Assembly: GCA_020833205.1 (NCBI GenBank)
Contig: JAJHQT010000025.1
Location: 1-10,908, forward strand
Source of the DNA: Pyrobaculum sp.
GTDB lineage: Archaea; Thermoproteota; Thermoprotei; Thermoproteales; Thermoproteaceae
DNA length: 10,908 nucleotides
Reading direction: 5' to 3'
Each line of letters begins with the position of its first letter. The stretch's first letter is position 1. This document shows positions 1 to 4,816 of the stretch, in pieces. The position numbers and the translations under genes are program-made. Under the pieces are notes generated by a model. It did not search any database. It worked only from the letters and a program-made list of their open reading frames with translations, and was not told the DNA's origin.

Positions 1-358
1 CCACGACGGCGTCGAGGGGGAGGTCGCCGGTCTTTTCGATCTCCACCTCCCTACCCGGCACAATATCAAACGTGTGTCTCCTGCCCTTCACCCCCTCTAT
101 GCCCTCCTGCACCTCAACCACAGGGCCTCTCACCCTTAGACTCCCGCGAAACTTGTGATATTCCAAAGTCTCGGCCTTCACGGCTAGGTACATCTTGACC
201 CTCTCCCCTTCCTTAACGCCGTCAGGCTTATACTCCCGCACAGTCCACCCCCTCACCACGTCGCCTCTATCAATCAACAAATACACAAAATAGAGATCCT
301 CTTCTCTTTCGGGCAAGATTTTGATAACCCGACGTCTAACGTCGACATCATACTTCAC
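1..358 (-). CDS. pelA: Pelota (aPelota/Dom34), N-terminal part; gene runs off the left edge
   Basis: Translating the minus strand from a GTG at 358 gives 119 uninterrupted residues that begin MKYDVDVRRRVIKILPE, followed by EREEDLYFVYLLIDRGDVV, RGWTVREYK and LEYHKFRGSLRVRGPV. This is the N-terminal Sm-like domain of archaeal pelota (Dom34), including the stretches typical of that domain. The family works in ribosome rescue and no-go/non-stop mRNA surveillance in the cytoplasm: it enters the A site with aEF1-alpha and leads to subunit splitting with ABCE1. The central and C-terminal eRF1-like domains lie outside the window. An ATG two bases upstream is followed at once by TGA in its own frame, so GTG is the start. 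A TATA box centred about 25 bases upstream implies a leaderless mRNA. It is transcribed divergently from the small gene at 414. The family call is confident; only the missing two thirds cannot be checked. Confidence 0.93.
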   Translation of the reverse strand, partial: MKYDVDVRRRVIKILPEREEDLYFVYLLIDRGDVVRGWTVREYKPDGVKEGERVKMYLAVKAETLEYHKFRGSLRVRGPVVEVQEGIEGVKGRRHTFDIVPGREVEIEKTGDLPLDAVV

Positions 359-376
359 ATTTATACCCAGGGACGC

Positions 377-391
377 TAGTATATATAGTGA
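377..391. promoter_or_regulatory. Symmetric TATA box shared by pelA and the small divergent gene
   Basis: The core TATATATA at 380-387 reads the same on both strands. Its centre lies about 25 bases from the pelA GTG (358, minus) and about 30 from the GTG at 414 (plus), both near the usual archaeal TATA-to-start spacing for leaderless transcripts. One TBP site could therefore serve both directions. A second plus-strand TATA-like element, TTTATACC at 360-367, overlaps the pelA start. The shared use is inferred from spacing only. Confidence 0.6.
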
Positions 392-413
392 TGAACCCGA
401 CCAATAACGACGA

Positions 414-656
414 GTGAAGATGCGGCAGCTATCTGACTTCTATAACGAAGTCGACGTAGCCAAAACGAAAGATTTATATATGGCTCTCTTTAGCCATACA
501 ATGAAACCAAATTCATCACTAGTCGAAGAATTGACGAGACTCATAAACCTATTCTACGAACACGGCTATATAGAAACTGCAAGATTACTTGAACAAGCCA
601 GGGCGGTCGCCTTGCTAAAAGAAAGAGAAATACTAATACCGCCTGCTACCGACTAA
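414..656 (+). CDS. Small conserved-looking protein of unknown function (80 aa)
   Basis: I do not recognise this 80-residue protein. It is predicted soluble and mostly helical, with no membrane segment, signal peptide or metal-binding Cys/His set. It has a central amphipathic stretch (about residues 34-71: VEELTRLINLFYEHGY, then ETARLLEQARAVALLKERE) that could be a helical hairpin. It starts with GTG at 414; an ATG two codons on (420) is equally possible. It diverges from pelA across a shared TATA box, and its last 11 bases overlap the end of the convergent DsbA-like gene. Its codons are richer in A and T than those of its neighbours. Good start spacing, a full-length frame and a tidy convergent overlap favour a real gene. 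The bases around its start also fit a C/D guide RNA layout, described in the findings. Confidence 0.6.
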   Translation: MKMRQLSDFYNEVDVAKTKDLYMALFSHTMKPNSSLVEELTRLINLFYEHGYIETARLLEQARAVALLKEREILIPPATD

Positions 657-1266
657 GAAGCGAGATCACTTTAGCCACATCCGCTCCCACTACTACGTTA
701 ATAGTCCCGTTTTTTATAATCACAAAGGTAGGCGTACCCTTGGGTTTACCAAGTCCTAAAGCGGTGCCCAAGGCATTCGCCCCATTATCGAAATCGTTTT
801 TAGTAGGCGCGTCGGCGCATTTATACTGCCGCAGTATTTCAAGCTGACTTTCAACTCCTCCCTTTAGATAAGCCTTATAGAGTTCTGTCAAGAGGTCGTA
901 AGTCTTGTTTCCCAGTTGCTTATAGGCACAGTGTAGATATTGGTGAACAATCAAGGCTTCTGGATGCACATCTATTAAATCTACGAAAACTAGTCTTAAC
1001 GCGCCTTCTGCCAGAAGTTGTCTATAGAAAGGATCTAGCTGTTCATGCGCTATCGCACAGTAGATACAGTTGAGGTTATAGAACTCAATTAAGGTAATGG
1101 GGGCTGTTGATGCGCCAAAAGAAATGGCCCAAGGCGGTATTGGCAGGTCTTGCTGAGATGGGGAAGGCGCGGGGAGCTTTGTGTATATAACCAAGGCTAC
1201 AATCGCTATGAATATCACGACGGACATGACTAGAGCCCATGTACGCATGCGACCCATACGATACAT
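646..1266 (-). CDS. Membrane-anchored DsbA-like thiol:disulfide oxidoreductase
   Basis: This 206-residue protein has a short basic N-terminus, one hydrophobic segment at about residues 9-29 and a Pro/Ser linker, then a thioredoxin-fold domain. The active-site motif is CIYC (Cys67, Cys70) in EFYNLNCIYC. A cis-proline loop, GTPTFVI (Pro179), lies after an inserted helical region, the order expected of DsbA rather than plain thioredoxin. Cys113 and Cys150 in the insert could form a second disulfide. The domain probably faces the cell exterior, where it would form or shuffle disulfides in exported proteins. It is the last gene of a three-gene minus-strand operon, starting four bases after the dephospho-CoA kinase stop. 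In-frame ATGs at codons 4 and 7 are alternative starts that leave the anchor intact. The fold and motif are clear; direction of the redox reaction is not. Confidence 0.85.
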   Translation of the reverse strand: MYRMGRMRTWALVMSVVIFIAIVALVIYTKLPAPSPSQQDLPIPPWAISFGASTAPITLIEFYNLNCIYCAIAHEQLDPFYRQLLAEGALRLVFVDLIDVHPEALIVHQYLHCAYKQLGNKTYDLLTELYKAYLKGGVESQLEILRQYKCADAPTKNDFDNGANALGTALGLGKPKGTPTFVIIKNGTINVVVGADVAKVISLLSR

Positions 1267-1270
1267 ATTA

Positions 1271-1777
1271 TTAACACTTTTCTAGGTAATCAAAAAGTTT
1301 AGCTATTTCGTCTCTATACCAATCTACAGGTATTGCAATCATGGCGCCGAGATAGTGCCCATACACCACCACCGATTGCGGCGGCGCCAGTTTTATGAAG
1401 GCAAGAGACAACATATCCTCTTCCCCCTCCACCTTTATCACTATATGTCCTCGTACGGCCTCCTCCACCGCCGCCCATGCCTCTTCTGTAATGTAGCCAG
1501 GTGGGTTGTAGACTCTTACTACTTTGTCGTATATCGCAAGTTGCTCCACCTGAACGCCGCGACGGGTCCTCTCGTCTACGGCGACAGATGTGGGAATTAA
1601 GCCATGTGTTAAGAGATTTTTAGTCACGACGTCGCCTACTGAGTATATACGCTCTAGGCGGTAATCGTTCACGACGTCCTTTAGTATCTCTACAGAACGC
1701 GGCGGGTCTCTCCAAATAGCTATGGGGTAGGGGAACGCAAAGAGGTCGCGGCGCTTACCAAGTTTAAGACACCTCAC
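1271..1777 (-). CDS. GTP-dependent dephospho-CoA kinase (DUF359 family)
   Basis: The 168-residue product matches the archaeal DUF359 family, shown in Thermococcus to be a GTP-dependent dephospho-CoA kinase. It carries out the last step of CoA biosynthesis, phosphorylating the ribose 3'-hydroxyl of dephospho-CoA, and replaces bacterial CoaE. Visible family motifs are VGDVVTKNLL (47-56), AVDERTRR with Asp68 (66-73), KVEGEEDMLSLAF (115-127) and APPQSVVVYG (131-140). Length is normal for the family. The start is a GTG whose bases overlap the stop of the upstream hydrolase (GTGA at 1777-1774), so translation is probably coupled. It lies between a metallo-beta-lactamase-fold hydrolase and a DsbA-like protein in one operon. 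The CoA it makes is a substrate of the 2-oxoacid oxidoreductase encoded further right, although the genes are not in one transcript. Confidence 0.87.
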   Translation of the reverse strand: MRCLKLGKRRDLFAFPYPIAIWRDPPRSVEILKDVVNDYRLERIYSVGDVVTKNLLTHGLIPTSVAVDERTRRGVQVEQLAIYDKVVRVYNPPGYITEEAWAAVEEAVRGHIVIKVEGEEDMLSLAFIKLAPPQSVVVYGHYLGAMIAIPVDWYRDEIAKLFDYLEKC

Positions 1778-2481
1778 AGCACAAGTTTGCCGCAGGGCGT
1801 GGGTAGGACGACGGTGACGCCCGGGGGCATCACTGGCTGTTCTATGTAGAAATGTAGCGGCATTAACATCTTCACGCCCGCTCCTTTAGCTATCTCCACC
1901 GCATCTCTCGTTGTGCTGTGTCCCAGTCTATGGGCCTCCTCCTCTTGGCCTGGGTTCCCAGAAACTTCGTGGATCAATAAGTCGCAGCCGCGGGCGAGCT
2001 CTATAACGTCGTCTGACGGCGCAGTATCAGAACTGTACACTAGACAACGACCCCCGTGCTCTACCCTCACCGCCAGAGTCTCGACTGGGTGTCTAGTTTT
2101 TGCGAACCTCAACCTTGTCGCCCCAATGACGACCTCTTGTCGCGCCTCCACAAACTCTACATGTTGTAGCGCGTTTTCTATCCCTGTGATGATCGCCAGA
2201 GACTTAGCGGCCTCTAGCACCTCCTTACTGCCTATGAGGCTAAACCTTCTTCCCTGTTTACGCGCCATGAGCATAAAGGTGGGAAGCCCCAAAATGTGGT
2301 CTCCGTGTCGGTGGCTTACAAATACAGCATGCGGCCAGGGCAAACCGCATTGCGCCATACGGATATACGTACATTCTCCAGAGTCTATGAGTAGATTAAT
2401 GTCAGTCTTTACGAAGATAGAGGTGTAGCCTAACTGCGGCTGGGAGACCCACCCGCCATACCCAACCACATATACTTCCAC
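1774..2481 (-). CDS. RNase Z-like metallo-beta-lactamase-fold hydrolase
   Basis: This 235-residue protein keeps the full metal-ligand set of the fold: SHRHGDH (His57, His59, Asp61, His62), His131 in KTRHPVE, Asp152 in YSSDTAP, His188 in LGHSTTRDA and His210 in MPLHF. The HST element and the last histidine resemble RNase Z (tRNA 3'-endonuclease), but that family is usually about 300 residues. The extra exosite arm that grips tRNA seems to be missing, so it may be a phosphodiesterase or another nucleic-acid or small-molecule hydrolase. Two metal ions, usually zinc, are expected. It begins with GTG and is the first gene of a minus-strand operon, overlapping the CoA kinase start by four bases. 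It diverges from the UDP-sugar dehydrogenase over a 44-base gap with an AT-rich promoter core. The fold is certain; the substrate is not. Confidence 0.8.
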   Translation of the reverse strand: MEVYVVGYGGWVSQPQLGYTSIFVKTDINLLIDSGECTYIRMAQCGLPWPHAVFVSHRHGDHILGLPTFMLMARKQGRRFSLIGSKEVLEAAKSLAIITGIENALQHVEFVEARQEVVIGATRLRFAKTRHPVETLAVRVEHGGRCLVYSSDTAPSDDVIELARGCDLLIHEVSGNPGQEEEAHRLGHSTTRDAVEIAKGAGVKMLMPLHFYIEQPVMPPGVTVVLPTPCGKLVL

Positions 2482-2496
2482 GGCTACGGGAGGTGG

Positions 2497-2509
2497 ATTT
2501 TTAATAAAG
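2497..2509. promoter_or_regulatory. AT-rich promoter core between two divergent genes
   Basis: The run ATTTTTAATAAAG lies 22 bases from the GTG at 2481 (minus) and 23 bases from the GTG at 2526 (plus), measured from its centre. On either strand it resembles an archaeal TATA box at leaderless spacing. It is the only such element in the 44-base gap, so the two directions probably share or compete for it. Inferred from sequence and spacing. Confidence 0.55.
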
Positions 2510-2525
2510 ATTGAGTTAAGGGGCC

Positions 2526-3875
2526 GTGCTTGTCGATCTGCTCCGTAAAGGCGAGCTTACCGTGTCTATATACGGCTTAGGCTATGTCGGTCTTGCGGTG
2601 GCGGCAGCGTGGGTGCGAGCCGGCGCTAAGGTCATAGGCGTCGACGTCGACGCGTTTAAGGTGGAGAGGCTAAACGGCGGAGTCGTAGATTATCTAGAAA
2701 CCGACGTCGTTGAGGCTCTCTCCGTCGCCGTAAAGACGGGGAGGTTTTCTGCAACAACAGACGGGGTGGTGGCTTCTATAAGAAGCCACGTAAAAATCAT
2801 GTCGGTCCCCGTATTTCTCAGGAAATCGCCAACTGCGGTAGAGGTAGACTTCTCGGCTTTAACCTCAGCGGCCAGGGCTATAGGGGCAGGCCTCAAGAGG
2901 GGAGATCTCGTCATCGTGGAGTCCAGCGTGCCGCCTGGGGCCACCGAGGAGGTGGTGAAGCCGGTGCTTGAGGGCGTCTCAGGTCTCGTCGCTGAGGAGG
3001 ATTTCTACCTGGCCTACAGCCCTGAGCGCATCATGGTGGGACATGCGCTTAAGGACATAGAAGAGAACTACCCCAAGGTGGTCGCAGGAGTAGGGCCCAA
3101 AAGCGCACAGGAGGCGGCAGAGCTTTACAAGGCAGTGGCGAAGAAGGGCGTCATTGTGCTTAGAAACGTCAAGGAGGCTGAGTTTGAGAAGCTTCTAGAA
3201 GGCGTATATAGAGACGTCAACATAGCTCTCGCCAACGAGATGGCGAAGCTAGCAAACGCCATGGGAATATCCTTCAGAGTAGCCCGAGACGCGGCGAACA
3301 GCCAGCCTTACAGCCACGTGCACAAGCCGGGGTCTGGCGTAGGCGGAAACTGCATCCCTGTGTATCCATATTTCCTTATGTGGGTTGCGGCCAAGTACGG
3401 CGTCGATTTGCCGTTGACGCGTCTAGCCAGACACATCAACGAGAGGCAACCGGAGGAGGTCGCCTTTGCGGTGCTTCGCGCCATGTTGAAACACGGCGTA
3501 AACCCCTCTACGGCGAAGATAGCCATATTGGGACTCGCCTTTAGAGGCGACGTAGACGACACACGAGAGAGCCCAACCTACGGCATAGTCTCCACGCTTT
3601 TGAAACTCGGCATAAGGCCTAACCAAATCGTCGTGCACGATCACCTTGTGAAGCAAGATCAACAGTTGACTAGATGGGGTGTAGCTCTTCACCATGATCT
3701 TGAGACCGCCATAAAAGACGCAGACGTCGTCGTAGTCTCTACGGACCACTCGGCGTATCGCCTAGAGGCGAGCAAGATAATCAGTTACATGAAGACGCCT
3801 ATTGTGATAGACGCAAGAGGCGTGGTGAAGCCTGATGTTGATATATATTCGATAGATCTAGGCAGGTGGCCTTGA
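2526..3875 (+). CDS. UDP-N-acetyl-D-mannosamine / UDP-glucose dehydrogenase
   Basis: The 449-residue product is a full-length NAD-dependent UDP-sugar 6-dehydrogenase, which oxidises the sugar C6 alcohol to a uronic acid in two steps. The N-terminal Rossmann domain has GLGYVG (17-22) and GVDVD (38-42). VESSVPPGATEE (131-142) and YSPERI (164-169) are family landmarks. The catalytic cysteine is Cys276 in SGVGGNCIPVYPYF, and the C-terminal UDP-binding domain has ILGLAFRGDVDDTRESP (334-350). The GNCIP form suits the UDP-ManNAc dehydrogenase (WecC) branch slightly better than UDP-glucose dehydrogenase, but substrate cannot be settled by eye. The uronate would go to surface polysaccharide or protein glycosylation. 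No other glycan gene is in the window, so it appears to stand alone. It starts with GTG just after an AT-rich promoter. Its 3' end overlaps porG tail to tail by 18 bases. Confidence 0.88.
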   Translation: MLVDLLRKGELTVSIYGLGYVGLAVAAAWVRAGAKVIGVDVDAFKVERLNGGVVDYLETDVVEALSVAVKTGRFSATTDGVVASIRSHVKIMSVPVFLRKSPTAVEVDFSALTSAARAIGAGLKRGDLVIVESSVPPGATEEVVKPVLEGVSGLVAEEDFYLAYSPERIMVGHALKDIEENYPKVVAGVGPKSAQEAAELYKAVAKKGVIVLRNVKEAEFEKLLEGVYRDVNIALANEMAKLANAMGISFRVARDAANSQPYSHVHKPGSGVGGNCIPVYPYFLMWVAAKYGVDLPLTRLARHINERQPEEVAFAVLRAMLKHGVNPSTAKIAILGLAFRGDVDDTRESPTYGIVSTLLKLGIRPNQIVVHDHLVKQDQQLTRWGVALHHDLETAIKDADVVVVSTDHSAYRLEASKIISYMKTPIVIDARGVVKPDVDIYSIDLGRWP

Positions 3876-4406
3876 CACGTTCTGGATTTTCTTCATAGAT
3901 TCATAAGCCTCAACCACCGCTTTGATGTTCGCCTCTACGTATTTCTTAGGTACATACTCAGGCACAGCCTTTATTATACTTTCTAGCGAAACTAGCCCGC
4001 TGACTGCCGCAAATGCCGCCGCCATGATTAAGTTCACCACCGGCCACCCCGCGACCACTAGGCCATGTCTCAAGGCGATAGAGGTGGCGTCTATAGCTAT
4101 GTACCAATCGGAAGAGTTCTTTGTGTTTACTATATAAACAGCGCCGGGCTTGCCGTATTGTTTGACATCTATCTGTTCGACTATGCGTCCGTCTAGGATC
4201 ACGACGTAATCAGCCTTCTTAACCGAAGAGTGTAAAAGAGTTTCGCCGATTCTTAGATACGCCTTTACAATTGCCCCCCTCCTCTCCGCGCCGAACTCCG
4301 GCATTGCCTGCGCCTTCTTACCCTCAAGCGACGAGGCATATGCTAACAGCTGAGCCGCAGTTACAGCTCCTTGGCCGCCTCTTCCAAGAAACACCACTTC
4401 GTACAT
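3858..4406 (-). CDS. porG: 2-oxoacid (pyruvate):ferredoxin oxidoreductase, gamma subunit
   Basis: The 182-residue protein starts MYEVVFLGRGGQGAVTAAQ, the glycine-rich signature of the gamma domain, and continues with AQAMPEFGAERRGAIVKAY (33-50 region). That domain helps bind CoA in related enzymes. The complex converts a 2-oxoacid plus CoA to acyl-CoA, CO2 and reduced ferredoxin in the cytoplasm. The ATG at 4406 is preferred because the family motif follows at once and a TATA-like GTTATAAAC lies about 25 bases upstream. The frame stays open to 4790, but that extension has no family likeness and would overlap porD. Unlike the usual co-directional gamma-delta-alpha-beta order, this gene points away from porDAB across a 140-base control region. 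Its 3' end overlaps the dehydrogenase gene by 18 bases, so antisense effects are possible. Confidence 0.9.
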   Translation of the reverse strand: MYEVVFLGRGGQGAVTAAQLLAYASSLEGKKAQAMPEFGAERRGAIVKAYLRIGETLLHSSVKKADYVVILDGRIVEQIDVKQYGKPGAVYIVNTKNSSDWYIAIDATSIALRHGLVVAGWPVVNLIMAAAFAAVSGLVSLESIIKAVPEYVPKKYVEANIKAVVEAYESMKKIQNVSRPPA

Positions 4407-4426
4407 GACGCTTCTGAACGATATAA

Positions 4427-4440
4427 GTTTATAACCTTTT
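4427..4440 (-). promoter_or_regulatory. TATA box and BRE of porG
   Basis: On the minus strand this reads AAAAGGTTATAAAC, a purine-rich BRE-like stretch followed by a TATA-like core. The core is centred about 25 bases upstream of the porG ATG at 4406, which implies a leaderless transcript. Assigned by sequence and spacing. Confidence 0.6.
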
Positions 4441-4483
4441 CTAATTAGTTTAGGTATAGACTGTAAGCATGTATTCTTATACA

Positions 4484-4498
4484 GGTGTATTTTATACC
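4484..4498. repeat. Short imperfect inverted repeat between porG and porD
   Basis: The 15-base stretch GGTGTATTTTATACC is an inverted repeat with one G/T mismatch in its six-base arms (GGTGTA / TATACC). It sits midway in the 140-base gap between the divergent porG and porDAB promoters, where a regulator could act on both. AT-rich archaeal spacers often hold such matches by chance, so its role as an operator is only a possibility. Confidence 0.25.
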
Positions 4499-4520
4499 AA
4501 TCGACTTCACGTAGTACGGT

Positions 4521-4546
4521 TCTATATACCACTATAAGATATATAA
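4521..4546 (+). promoter_or_regulatory. Promoter of the porDAB operon, with two TATA-like boxes
   Basis: Two candidate boxes are seen: TCTATATA at 4521-4528, about 22 bases before the ATG at 4547, and ATATATAA at 4539-4546, about 25 bases before an in-frame GTG at 4568. The second has the better TATA match and spacing, and would give a leaderless transcript that begins after the ATG at 4547. The choice of box therefore decides the porD start. Confidence 0.55.
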
Positions 4547-4816
4547 ATGAGAAACAAGAAGAGAAACGTGCTCCCCCTATCAAGACCGGCGCCGGCGTCG
4601 GCTGGCATGACCGGCACTTGGCGTACCTACAGACCAGTTCCCAATCTTCAGAAGTGTATAGACTGTGGATTGTGTTGGTTGTATTGTCCTGAGTCTGTAA
4701 TTGACTGGGAGAAAGGGCAAAAAATACAGATAGACTATACCTATTGTAAAGGGTGTGGAATATGTGCAGAGGTGTGTCCAGTAAAGGCAATTGACATGGT
4801 GCCGGAGGAGCTATGA
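4547..4816 (+). CDS. porD: 2-oxoacid (pyruvate):ferredoxin oxidoreductase, delta subunit (2x[4Fe-4S] ferredoxin)
   Basis: The protein is at most 89 residues and has two classic CxxCxxCxxxCP clusters: Cys37, 40, 43, 47 in KCIDCGLCWLYCP and Cys67, 70, 73, 77 in YCKGCGICAEVCP. These hold two [4Fe-4S] centres that pass electrons from the beta subunit to external ferredoxin. TGTWRTYRP (22-30) matches the stretch that precedes the first cluster in known PorD proteins. The start is uncertain: ATG 4547, GTG 4568 (82 residues, best TATA spacing) or ATG 4607 (69 residues) all keep both clusters. The stop overlaps the porA start as ATGA, and GGAGG at 4804-4808 lies just ahead of porA, so porA translation is probably coupled. 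It heads the porDAB operon. Confidence 0.9.
   Translation: MRNKKRNVLPLSRPAPASAGMTGTWRTYRPVPNLQKCIDCGLCWLYCPESVIDWEKGQKIQIDYTYCKGCGICAEVCPVKAIDMVPEEL

Noticed and set aside
513..519. C-box match on the minus strand within the small gene
   Set aside because: No D box follows at guide-RNA spacing on that strand.
2186..2192. C-box match GTGATGA on the plus strand
   Set aside because: No CTGA D box follows within about 60 bases, and it lies inside a conserved coding gene.
1913..2428. 171-residue plus-strand frame inside the MBL-fold gene
   Set aside because: The minus-strand protein has every metal ligand; this frame is Ser/Pro-rich without a domain.
4407..4790. N-terminal extension of the porG frame to 4790 (310 residues)
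   Set aside because: The family motif starts directly after the ATG at 4406. The extension has no family likeness, would run antisense through porD and ignores the TATA box placed for 4406.
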